Source of the DNA: Hofstenia miamia
Lineage: Eukaryota; Xenacoelomorpha; Acoela
NCBI GenBank assembly: GCA_004352715.1
Contig: SCFE01000031.1
Span: 578,706 to 604,749, forward strand
Reading direction: 5' to 3'
Length of the DNA: 26,044 nt
Below, one piece after another: positions 1 through 10,011 of this stretch. The position numbers and the translations under genes are program-made. The notes under the pieces are model-generated. The model did no database searches, had not been told where the DNA came from, and saw only the letters and a list, made by a program, of their open reading frames with translations. How positions within the stretch are numbered: position 1 is the first letter of the stretch; every line of letters begins with the position of its first letter.

Positions 1-745
1 AGGATATTGAAGGATATCAACTTTCATCCTTACAAGCTAGTGATCGCCCAAACTCTCACGGACAGCAATTTTGCTCAAAGGAATAACTTCTGTGAAGAAA
101 TGCTGAACATTATCAATGACATCTACCCGCTCATAATGATGAGTGATAAAGCCCATTTCCATTTGGATGGATATGTAAACAAGCAGGACTTTCGTTACTG
201 GGCAGCCAGGAATCCCCAACAGCTTCACGAAAGACCTCTTCACAGCAGGAAAGTCACAGTTTGGTGTGGTGTTTACATTGATGGGATCATTGGTCCATAT
301 TTTTTTGAAGAAGATGGATCAACGGTCAATGTCAACTCTGCTCGCTACATTGAAATGTTAAACACCTTCCTCAGACCACAACTTCAAGAAATGGGACTGG
401 ACATGGAAAGCCTGTGGTTCCAGCAGGATGGTGCAAAGCTCATCATTGAGGCAAGTTCGGGAGATGTTTCCAGGTCGTGTAGTCTCACGATTTGATGACG
501 TCCATTGGCCAGCGCGTTCTCCCGATCTATTGATATGTGATTTTTTCTTTGGGGCTACTTGAAGTCCCGCGTGTATAGAGAAAAATCCTAGAACAATCGA
601 ACAGCTGAAGTCATTGATTCGACATGAAATTCGAAATGTTTTGAATGAAATGTTAAGAAATTCAGTCAACAGCTTTCAACATAGACTTCGTCCCTGCATT
701 CAGGAGGATGGTCGTCACTTGAGTGATGTGCTTTTTCATTCATAA
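1..745 (+). pseudogene. Mariner/Tc1-type transposase, 3' part, decayed
   Basis: This is the catalytic half of an IS630-Tc1-mariner transposase, which cuts and pastes its own element through a DDE/D active site in the nucleus. The first frame runs from the window edge to the stop ending at 495. It contains the first Asp in SDKAHFHLDGYVNKQ (Asp codon near 144) and the second in WFQQDGA (Asp codon 427-429). The frame then shifts near 450, and HWPARSPDL followed by CDFF (third Asp near 539) appears in another frame. Further shifts occur near 550 and 592, and the reading ends at the TAA at 743-745. The helix-turn-helix end would lie left of the window. Spacing between the last two Asp codons is about 37 codons, but a small deletion is likely, so I do not assign a subfamily. 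Non-functional. Confidence 0.85.
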
Positions 746-870
746 TATATTTTTGTTTGAAATATTATTGTTTTTGATATCATGGCTAATACACATGAAA
801 AGTGCATTACTTTTCCCTTCTTTCAAGCCTTATTCAGACTTTAAGGCTTTTTATACCTACAAAACTAGAG

Positions 871-908
871 GAAGTTAAAAAAACATCCGTTCTTTATGCT
901 CCACCCTG
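871..908. repeat. Probable right terminal inverted repeat tip of the mariner-like element
   Basis: The stretch ends in CTCCACCCTG followed by TA at 909-910. Read inward from the end this begins CAGGGTGGAG, typical of mariner/Tc1-type tips next to a TA target. It lies about 125 bp after the transposase stop. The left tip is outside the window, so pairing cannot be shown. Confidence 0.5.
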
Positions 909-910
909 TA

Positions 911-1487
911 CTACAATCGCTATTGTTGCATTAGTAAACAAGTTTCAAGTGGGTCTGGATCAAATACGCAACTAGATACCAGCCGACCAGGAATAGTTTT
1001 GGGAAAGACCTACAATTACCGGCCTACAACAGTTTTGCCAATTTCAAGCAAGATTGGTAATTTTACTGGGCATTTTTGGACGAAAAATAGATATTTCTTG
1101 TTCTACAGAGGATATTTTCCTTAGTTCGAGATGAAATACCTTGAAAAATTGAGTTAAGAAAAATTTTCTGTTTAACAGATAATGCCATTGCAATGAAATT
1201 CAAGTTTATCCCTCTAAAATGTATCATTATATTTTTATTTATAACATCATAATTGAATAACAAATGTGATCCTCTGTAATTGCATATTCTAAAATTCATA
1301 TTTTTGACAAAACTGAAGAACTCGAAATCGCATTTTAAGTTTCTGTTGATGGATAAAATTGCTCAACTTTGGCTTGTTTGACATTCAGGCCACCAAAAGA
1401 CCGAAAAATGAACTTTTGGGCTTACAGACAGTTTCTAATTTAAGAGTGAAAAAAAAATAACATTTTTGATTGAAAATGAAGGCCTAG
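911..1487. other. Unassigned AT-rich sequence
   Basis: No coding similarity or repeat could be recognised between the mariner-like end and the LINE fragment. It is rich in A/T runs and has only short open frames without family motifs. Confidence 0.5.
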
Positions 1488-2725
1488 AAATGAAGAGCAT
1501 CTAACTTAGCAAATAGAATAGAGTGAGAAACTTTGTCAAATGCTTTATGCCGTAAAAGGAAGGCTCTTATCATACTATGAGTAAGCATTCAATATAAATT
1601 TCTACAGAGATAAAGTTGTTCATTTATGCTTAATAAATTCAAGCTGGTGAGGTGCAATTAAAGGACAAATATTGAGATAAATAGCTTTGAAACAATTTGT
1701 TTGAAAATTAGCGAGAGATGTGGGAGAAGGAGATAAGTTTATAGAAGGAACAAAGATGTGTAGAATGGTTTCTGCCACATTTATAAATAGGAACTACTAT
1801 AGCTTTTTACAGTCTGTTGGAAGGATTGAAGTTACAATAATTGAGCAAAATAAATAAAAAAAGGGAATTGGCTATTAAGGAAGATATATATTTTTATAAA
1901 TTCAGAGAGAGCCAATTGAGATGAATAGAATGTGATTTGTGGGAAGATAGAAGAATGAAAATAGAATGAGATATAAAAATGTAAATATTAGCATGGATTA
2001 AATTGAAAGCTTATAGATGGTTATGCATTTGAAGGCCATAAATAGGGAATACCCATGCTTCATGTGTTGTAGAAGAAAAGAGACAAAATCATCAATGCTA
2101 AATTTTTGAGGGGATTAAGAATAAGGGATGAATTGAGATATGATCTGAAGAGAAATGTAAGGAGTTCACAGTTGATGGAAATGTAAGAGACATTGGAGAA
2201 GGACAGATCCAGCACATAGCTGGAAGTGTCCATTGAAGAAAAATAAACTGAAGTAGATTGTAATAACAAAAATACTCAACAATATTAAGTTCATGGATAT
2301 TGTTTGAAAAAGGAATTGACCAAAAAACATGGGGAATATTGAAGTTACCAGTACAAAAAAATCAATAACACTAGAAAACCATTGGGGTACTAAAGTTCTT
2401 GTTGTCAATTAGGATTGATGATAATGATGAGAATAGCAAAGGTATTGAAATGTGGTAAGGACTTGCTGAGGAATGGCGATAATGGCAAATACCTAAAAAG
2501 CTGAGCAATATAAAATATAATATAGCACTGCTGCAGAAATTGAAACAATTTTCAGGTTGAATGAAATGAAGATTTGAACAGATGTTGATGGCATTGGCAG
2601 TTCTATCAGTACATGAAACCAATGAAAAAGAACAAGAAAAAAGATTTCAGAATCTGGAATAGATTTGTCAAGCTAAGCTTCAATAATTGTTGGTGGTTCA
2701 TGCAGAGCAGATAAAAACTAGAAAA
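1488..2725 (-). pseudogene. Decayed LINE (non-LTR retrotransposon): endonuclease and RT start
   Basis: On the minus strand, read from 2725 downward, pieces of an APE-type endonuclease appear in alternating frames. They are an SCTDRTAN stretch near 2610, GNFNIPHVFW (matching the usual GDFNxP..DW motif) near 2349-2320, and a SSDH motif near 2150. From about 1830 to 1488 follow reverse transcriptase motifs: VVVPIYKCGR, a KLISFSHI stretch matching the usual RPISL region, and KAFDKVSHSILFAKLDAL, which is RT motif A in jockey/CR1-like LINEs. Frame changes and stops are frequent, so it is an old copy. The N-terminal ORF1 and the C-terminal RT are missing. The clade is not settled. Confidence 0.7.
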
Positions 2726-3009
2726 AAATTGTTCCTAATTTTATTGAGTTTCTTGCTGACAATTTGACATTAAGTAACAAATGTCATTATTATTTCTTTA
2801 TGTTATTATATTTTTGCAATGGCTTTTTATTTCATACTTCCAATAGTTATTATATTAATTACTTATATTTTCCCCATTATATAAAAATACATATATGGGA
2901 CTTAATGTTTTGTAACAATGAATTATGTCAGTGCTGCATATGAAAATATCTATGTATATAAAAATTTAATATTCTATTTAACAAAAATTTCAAATTTAGA
3001 ATTCATTTT

Positions 3010-3720
3010 TAGATTTATATTGGGTGAAATTTCCAATGGGGAAATTATTACATTGTGTGAACAATGAATACTGCCATTTAAATACTTAGGAATAATCTTT
3101 GACAATAATTTAACATTTGAAATTGAAGTCAACAAAATAATGCAGAAAATGATACAAGGAATCAAAACACTAAATAAAATTCAGAATTCATACCTATAAA
3201 TTGGAAAATGTCTCTAATAAAATCATATATATTGCCTCATTACTTATATTTAGCCTGTTTATTAACAACTCTCAATAAAAGAATGAAGATCAAACTAGAA
3301 TGAATTTTTAATTAGAGCATCAATACTGTTGGTGAAAAAGAAATCAAGATACAAGCAAAAAAGATAACTACTTATTTTCATTAGAATATCTACAAAAACT
3401 AAGATCTCTAGAAGTATTTTTCAAATTGAAGTCAAGAAACAAAATACCAACTAAAATACTTTTAAGAACAAATTCTTATAGAAAACTTAAATTTAAGAAA
3501 AATATAATGAAGAACTCATTTACTAATTTTTGTATTGACTTATGGAATGAATAACCACCCCAATTTAAAGAAGAAAAATTAATGCAAGACATTAAAAGAA
3601 ATGTAAAAATGTATTTGAAACCCAGAAAAATCAACTATTTAAATGACTAAAGAACTCAATCAGTCCCAACAACCAAGCTTAGAAATTGAACCAGAAAAAA
3701 AACTATTTTTAAAATTTTAA
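3010..3720 (+). pseudogene. Decayed LINE reverse transcriptase, C-terminal part
   Basis: On the plus strand, FKYLGIIFDNNLTFE (from about 3076) is the conserved block after the RT palm of LINE elements. It is followed by a helical stretch, then in other frames KSYILPHYLYLACLLTTL and a C-terminal tail with FCIDLWNE near 3530 and a lysine-rich end near 3640. Several stops and shifts break it. It lies opposite in orientation to the LINE piece at 1488-2725, so they are either different copies or one rearranged copy. No endonuclease part is seen here. Confidence 0.7.
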
Positions 3721-4478
3721 TAAGTGCTTATCACTTTCTTTGTATAGTGATTATATATACATAGGATTTTCAATATATATATATATTGTAGAGTCACTCA
3801 GGGCCTTATTTTCTTTTTTAATTATTTGGCACTCTGAAAATAGTGTTACGTCTTCTTGATGCCCTGACTTGATGATTGGGTGCTATCAATTTGTATCAAT
3901 TCCTTTTATATTGATTCTTTGTATTTTCAAGTGTAGTTATTTGATAGAATTATTATTTGTCCCCTTGGTTCAAATTATGTGTGATTGCTTGTTTTAACTT
4001 TGTGAGGGAATTGTGTTTAAAACTGTAAATAGTATCCAGGTAATAATTAACAGGATTTTGTGAAAAATATCTGAGAACACTGTAGCAATGTATACAATAA
4101 ATTTGTCTTCCTCCAACTGCATTTGATATTTTTCACTTTTTATTATCTAGTAACCCTTTTTAGATTTATCATCAAGGATTTGGTTATGATAATTATTGCT
4201 TAAGATCTGGTGATAATTCAGGAGGAAACTGCACTGGGTCTGTGGCAACAAATAGCTCCTTAACAGTGACAGCCCAAATTGTATTTGCTTTAGGTTACAA
4301 TTAGGTGTAGGGAATAACAACTTTTTATTTGATTGATTTGTACATGCACATAATATTAACACACTGTAAATATACTATGCCATTGGCAAATGTGAATGCA
4401 CAGCAATTATGTGCCTTTAGCTTATTGTTTATTTACATGAGCTGAGATAATAGAACTCTGAGATAAATTGCTTATTGA
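3721..4478. other. Unassigned AT-rich sequence with a short AT palindrome
   Basis: No gene is supported. An 18-bp perfect palindrome made of AT dinucleotides lies at 3771-3788. The rest shows no recognisable family. Confidence 0.5.
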
Positions 4479-4763
4479 GCTAGAAATTACTGTTGCATCA
4501 TCCCAAAATAATAGCTGCAACAAAAGAAGAATTAACGTTGAACAATTATAGTGATTAAATACAATCAAAAATATTAGTGTAAAATTTAGTTATGATTCTA
4601 TTCATTTTGTAAAGATGCAACTAAGCTACAATATTGTGCAAATTAAGAGAAACTTGTTAGCCGATCAAGTAACATTTGACAAATTGCTAGAAGTGAAATA
4701 ACGCTTACGTATGAACAGCCATATTGGCAGAAGAATTATTTGAAATTCAAAATCAGCAGGTAC
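4479..4763 (+). repeat. Left arm of a long-range inverted repeat
   Basis: This stretch matches the reverse complement of 23964-24222, with several indels in its first half and close identity in the last 65 bp. The last part encodes the same peptide in both arms: ITLTYEQPYWQ then LKFKIS here, LTLTYEQPYWQ then LKFKIS in the partner. Both end at AATCAGCAG. Here the next bases are GTACTT, a good splice-donor match (CAG|GTA). The partner lies directly downstream of a Maverick-type PolB fragment, so this may be a piece of the same kind of element. The peptide belongs to no family I recognise. Confidence 0.7.
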
Positions 4764-4829
4764 TTTAGAAATTTTAAATAAATAGCTTTGAAATTAACTA
4801 GAAATTTGATGAACAATAAATTCTTCGGA

Positions 4830-5421
4830 GTTTATTTTATTTCTTAATCTTCATTTATCTGGTTTGATTAATTACTAAAATGTGCAGCTAGGCGAGTTGT
4901 GTTTAGTAGTGGCTGGATCCCATCACAGGATCGATTCGGAGGGTCCTTGTGCCAGTCACGAAACTGCACTTACGTTACGGTTAGGAGTTTTTCGATTCTC
5001 GCCTAGTCTGACTATCGATCTATACATGTACGAAATAATCAATGCTTGAAACGACTGGATAGTCGAACCCTAGGAATATACATGTTATTAATAGTAGGAG
5101 ACTCGACTATAATTGACTAAATAAGTGACCTTACATGTATCCCTATTAAATGTAAGTTTAGGAAACTGCAATCTTATTAATTAGATTACTAAGCCAATAA
5201 GTTTACGGTAATGGCTACATTAATTATATTTGAATGCAGTTAGTGTCAATGCCCGGTTGCTTTATTTGAACAAATCAACAAACACTGTACAAAGTTGAGT
5301 TTAAGTCAGTTACTACTTAACATGAGTGCACGCACTGAACTCAAATAGGGTACACATAATTAGTTCCAGTTGAGTTGAGTTGGCACAGTGGATTCAATCG
5401 TCATTCGTAAAGGAGGGGAAC
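4830..5421 (+). repeat. Repeat upstream of the 5' LTR (copy 1): 3'UTR-like or U3-like
   Basis: About 509 bp of this (4913-5421) match 14480-14988 at high identity, and most of it matches 22491-22963 at lower identity. It contains TGTTTAGTAGTGG at 4900, which could be taken as an LTR start. However, similarity to the third copy continues about 40-70 bp upstream of that point, and a polypurine-tract-like run lies at its right end. I therefore prefer it as 3' untranslated sequence of an element in front of a short LTR. The alternative is one long LTR of about 740 bp (4900-5639, TG...CA). Confidence 0.6.
5409..5421 (+). promoter_or_regulatory. Polypurine-tract-like site (AAAGGAGGGGAAC)
   Basis: An A/G-rich run directly before TGTGTTGTGG fits the plus-strand primer site found just upstream of an LTR in Ty3/gypsy elements. 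The same site occurs at 14976-14988 before the second LTR copy, with one difference. If the long-LTR model is right, this is an internal purine run instead. Confidence 0.5.
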
Positions 5422-5639
5422 TGTGTTGTGGAGATTGGCTTTGGGCAGAACTGGAGAAGAAACATCACACAGATCTGTCACCTAAATAGTGATAACTAAT
5501 ACTCGATTAACATAACTAGTTGATTAAAAAGGAAAAGTTTGGCGATTCAATAATTCAGTAACTCCTCACCCGCAATTTACTAAGTGCTGATTATCAACAA
5601 TAATACACGGTGCAAATAAGCCAGGTGGAGGATGTTACA
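5422..5639 (+). repeat. 5' LTR of element 1 (short-LTR model)
   Basis: It begins TGTGTTGTGG after the purine tract and ends GATGTTACA immediately before a primer-binding site. The right edge is firm: the copies at 13495 and 15219 end at the same base, after which the sequences part. It differs from the 3' copy (13281-13495) at many positions, including a small indel near 5457, suggesting an old insertion. No target-site duplication could be matched to the 3' side. Confidence 0.7.
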
Positions 5640-5653
5640 TGGCGACCATGACA
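5640..5653 (+). promoter_or_regulatory. Primer-binding site
   Basis: TGGCGACCATGACA starts one base after the LTR end, where the minus-strand primer tRNA binds. From memory it resembles the tRNA-Arg-type site of mdg1/412-like elements with one mismatch; the exact tRNA was not checked. Two in-frame ATGs, at 5639 and 5648, overlap it. Confidence 0.75.
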
Positions 5654-7603
5654 AATAAGAACAAAGTCAATGGAGAAGAAACACACAGTGATACTCTTTT
5701 AAGAACGTTGAAACAACTCAAAGAAAAAGTGAAGAGGAAGCAACAGAGCAATGAACGGAAAGACACAGTCAGCAAAGGCAGAACATTTTAACCGCAACAA
5801 GTGCAAACTGGACTCTTGAATCATAACCAAACTGGAAAGCCACTACGACATCAAGAAATAATGACAAACAATAAAAGCAAAAGAGGAAGTGCAAAGAAAG
5901 CGAAAACCACCACCCCTATGACGACACGATCGTCATCCTACCCAAGAAATTCCGAAACAACCCTAACCCCAGAGTCAATAACACAGGAATCTTCTTCTGA
6001 ACCAGGAACCCCAGAAATCATGGAAATTCTGAGAAAGAATAATGAAACTGAACAATTACTACGAGAAGAAATTGGTCTATTAACAAAAAGGATAGAAGAC
6101 ATCGAATTGGCGAGTGCGGAAACAATCAGGAACATCCAGATCGACATGGATACCAGGCTAATCAAACAAAGTGAAGTGTTCCAAAATGAGATCAAGGCAC
6201 TCACAAAACAATTAACGGAATCAAATAGTAGATTCCTGGAACAGAATCAACTCCTACAAGATAAGAATAACATACTAGAGAGAACAAACCGGCAGCTAAT
6301 ACAAGATAATGATATACAAGCCGCAGAGATATCACAACTTAAGGGTAAAATAACCCGACTCGAAATGAGCAAGAATGAACAGCCAGCACAATTACAACAG
6401 GACTTGCTGGAAGTAGAAAATAGATGATTAATCGAAGATAAAGATCTGAGGCAAGAGGAAATAGCTCAACTAAAAGATAAATTAAGGTTATTACAGTTAT
6501 CCAAAGAAGAGCAAGACAGAACACAGTCCCACAACTTTCAGTTTGTAAGCAGAAAAGAACGTGAACTACAAGCTTCGCCACCTCATGATCACCTGTCGGA
6601 AGACTCTTCAGAAGACGAGAATGACGTAGAAAAGAAGAAATTCATTGACGAGATCACGAAAGCAATAACCACGCAAATGCGAAAAGAAGAAGGGACAACA
6701 AAAAACATGAAACCTAAATATAGTAAATCAATACTAAACCAGGAACTAGGAAACGACATGATCCCGTGCAAAGCCACATTACCAAAATTCAACGGAAGAG
6801 TGGACGGCTATAACCCAACGTTCGGGGAATGGCTCCAGATGTTCGAGTTAACAATGGCAGAAAGGAAGGTGAGCCAACATTCAGCAGCGGCGAGATTCCC
6901 CCTATACCTGACGGGAGCAGCAGCACAGCATTACCTGCTGTTAGACCCAGAGACGAAAACAGACTATGAATTGTTAATTGGCGACTTCATAGAATACTAC
7001 GGAAACGAAAGTTTCAAGAATCAATACAGAATAATTCTAAATGGAACGAAGATGAAGAAGACAGATGACATCCGTAATTATATACAACAAGTCGAGAGGT
7101 TGGTCACACTCAGCTCAAGAGAGAACCAATATTCAAAATATGATCTCTTTTCACACATTTGCAAAGGGATGCCTGATAATATAAGAGCACAATTTGAAAT
7201 TAAGTGTGACGTAGACGATAAATTGGAGAAGATGATCAGAAAAGCGGTGGACATACAAGCTACGATCGAAAACAACGCGAGAATAAATGAAAAGGCAGCT
7301 TGGCATAGAGAACCACCAACGTGGAGGAGCAACCTCAAACCAAAAACCACAATGAAAACATATGAGACAGACAAACAGGAAAAAACAATAAGGGTGAAAA
7401 CCAGGGACGGAAAAACAAGAAAGGTTCGTGAAAAAGATGTTAAATGTTACAATTGCGGAAAGAAAGGACACAAAAGAGATGAGTGCCACAAACAAATAAA
7501 TATGATTGGAGAAGAACAAGGGTACTTTGAAGAAGAGGACCTAATAGAATCAGAAGGAGAAACAAACGAAGAACCCCAAACTGAAGAGGAATCGGAAAAC
7601 TAA
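5648..7603 (+). pseudogene. gag: Gag polyprotein of element 1, two in-frame stops
   Basis: Gag forms the particle that packages the element RNA. The frame can start at ATG 5648 (or ATG 5639, both touching the primer-binding site) and runs to the stop at 7601-7603, broken by TAA at 5789-5791 and TGA at 6425-6427. In order, it has a basic Lys/Arg-rich N-terminus; a long coiled coil (about 6020-6540); a retrotransposon gag capsid domain (about 6750-7220, with LPKFNGRVDGYNPTFGEW and a YIQQVERL stretch); a CCHC zinc knuckle at 7445-7486 (CYNCGKKGHKRDEC) that would bind RNA; and a Glu-rich tail. The long coiled coil before the capsid domain is a notable extension. Pol lies in the -1 frame and overlaps its end. 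Confidence 0.85.
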
Positions 7604-10011
7604 GTGGAGCGCCGACTCCTAAAAACCGCGCAGCAGTAATGATTATGGCTAATATGGATATGGTGAACACAATGACAATATCGGTTAACGGAATAATGAT
7701 AAAAGCAACCATCGATACGGGAGCGGCAACTTTGATAATTACGGACAACTGCGCAACAAAAGTAGGGTTCTCAAGAGAGGATCTCACTAAGTGTAACAAA
7801 AGACTCATCAATGCATCTGGCGAATATATCGATACTAAGGGAATACTGGAAGCGGTTCAGCTAAGGGTGGCAAACACTACTTTCAAACAATCACTAGTAG
7901 TAGTGGATACGCACAACAACATGCTACCATATGAGATAATTTTGGGAGACGACTTCCTCATAAAAAACAAATGCGTTATCAACTATGCAGATAGAACCAT
8001 CAAAGTCAAAGAGGAAGAGATTGAGATCGAAGAAGAACAGGGCAGAGACAAAACAATCACGTTCGAATTACAGGAAGACATACATCTGCAGCCGCATCAG
8101 TGGAAAATGTATGAGATCGAAACAGAGGAAGCAATCACAGCCAACGTAATGATCTATGAGAATAAAGGAATAAACACAAAAAGGGTGTCGATGCTGTCAA
8201 GCATATGTGCAGTGAAAAACGGAAAGGGCAAGATTCCAATTCTCAACCCAACAAATCGGAATGTAAACTTGAAGAAATCACACATCAGGATATTTGGAAA
8301 ATATGTGAAGTCGAACATCAGACTGATTTGGAAAGCATTGGAGGACGAGGGTGGAGCCGACGACTTGTACGGTCGATTCGAGGACTTACAAGTGGAAGCG
8401 CAAAGTACTCCACATGGCCGACTCAAGGGAGAGTGGACGAACACCATCCAAGTTGCGAGTACTCCCAAAGGCCGATTCAAGGGCATTGGGACAAAAGCAG
8501 ATGATGATGAATACAAGATCCCAGATATCAAGAATGAGAAGTACCAACACCTGAACGAAGAGGAGATAAAACTGCTAAGAAACATGCTAAGACAACATAA
8601 GCGAATATTTAACTACAGAGAGATAAGTGTGGGGCAGGCAATAGGGGAGAAACATAAGATAGTGACAACTACCAACAAGCCAATAAAACTCCCTTGTAGA
8701 AGAGTGCCCGAACAAATGAAAGACGAATACAATCAAATACTTGAAGAATTGATAGACAATAAAATTATACGACCAAGTGAGAGTCCCTATGCAGCACCAA
8801 TGGTGTTTGTGAAGCAGGGAGAAAAATACCAGTTATGTATAGACTTTCGGAAGTTGAACAAAGTGACAAAGAAAGATTCATATCCACTGCCGAGAATAGA
8901 AGACATGTTATATGAAGCAAGCAAGCACAGATACTTTACGACATTAGACCCATGCAAGGCTTATTGGCAAGTGCGGATGGAGGAAGACGATATTGAGAAG
9001 ACAGCATTCATAACACTGTATGGGCTGTATGAGTGGATCTACATGGCATTTGGACTATGTAATGCGCCAGCGACGTTCCAAAGATATATAACAAAAGTCC
9101 TGAAAAACAAAACACATAGAATGGAGGATGGTATCAACGCATACATAGACAATATAATCGTAACAAGTGATACAGTACAAGAGCATATAGAGAAACTGGA
9201 CAGAACATTGACAATCTTAGGGAAAGCCGGACTCCGAATAAATGGCAACAAATGCGAGATTTTAAAGGAAAAAATCGTTTTCTTAGGAAGAACAATAGAA
9301 AAAGGCAGAATATCAATGAAAGACAATGCAAGAGAGATGATACAGAGAATAGAGAAACCAAAAAATAAGAAGGATATCCAAAGAATAATGGGTTTCTTTA
9401 ACTATTATGGCACATTTATCCCCAACATCGCAGGGAAAACCGCAAAAATGACAAAACTCATGAGAAAATCAGTACCATTTGTATGGACATGGCAAGAACA
9501 GGAGGAACTGGATAACATTAAGGAGGAACTAGCGAAACTGCCATCACTTAATACACCGGATTACAATGAGCAGTTTATATTAGACTGTGATGCAAGTAAG
9601 GTCACCATAGGGGCAATGCTAGGACAGATGAAAAACGGGAAAGAGGTACCAATACAATTCTTCAGCCGCAAACTATGGGCAAGTGAAGAGAACTACAGAT
9701 CCACCAAAGTAGAAATGCTAGCCCTAGTTGAGAGTATCAGGAAGTTCACACATTTTCTAATCGGGAAAGAATTCCGAGTACGCCCCAACCACAGTGGCCT
9801 TGCATGGCTAAAAAAGTTCTCGGGAGATAAATCAGGCATCGTATCCCAATGGATAGAGTACCTCAATGAATTTACATTCACGATAGAACACCGAAAGGGC
9901 ACCTTACATAGCAATGCAGACTTCTGGACGTCGTTACCCGAGTCACAAAGAGACGCAGAAAAGACAGATGGAGAAAAACAGCAATTCCAATTCCTACCAC
10001 ATAACCAATAA
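7583..10011 (+). pseudogene. pol: Pol of element 1: protease, reverse transcriptase, RNase H
   Basis: This frame is open from about 7583, overlapping the gag end by about 20 bp, to TAA at 10009-10011. The aspartic protease shows IDTGA (Asp codon 7714) and the ILGDDFL flap-side motif near 7940. A linker at 8360-8500 carries three GRFKG-type repeats. The reverse transcriptase shows CIDFRKLNKVT, TLDPCKAYWQ, a MAFGLCNAPATFQR block and YIDN at 9142-9153, where the usual YxDD second Asp is Asn. RNase H shows ILDCDASK and the FFSRKL stretch, but the usual DHS Asp is Asn at 9787-9789 (RPNHSGL). Both changes predict loss of catalysis. The 790-codon stretch from ATG 7639 is otherwise unbroken. Confidence 0.9.
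8371..8484 (+). repeat. Three GRFKG-type coding repeats in the Pol linker
   Basis: Copies lie at 8371-8383 (GRFED), 8404-8429 (STPHGRLKG) and 8456-8484 (STPKGRFKG), spaced 45 and 54 bp in one reading phase. They sit between protease and RT, a region that is normally variable. The DNA core is GGCCGATTCAAGGGC. Confidence 0.8.

Noticed and set aside
2060-2622. Hydrophobic minus-strand open frames that look like membrane proteins
   Set aside because: They are out-of-frame readings of the decayed LINE endonuclease, as the GNFNIP and SSDH motifs in neighbouring frames show.
4147-4362. 71-codon minus-strand open frame
   Set aside because: No motif, no ATG context of note, and no neighbour that supports it.
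4900-4945. tRNA-like A-box and B-box (a SINE head) at the start of the LTR-upstream repeat
   Set aside because: The matches to the two boxes are partial and their spacing and sequence are not kept in the third copy.
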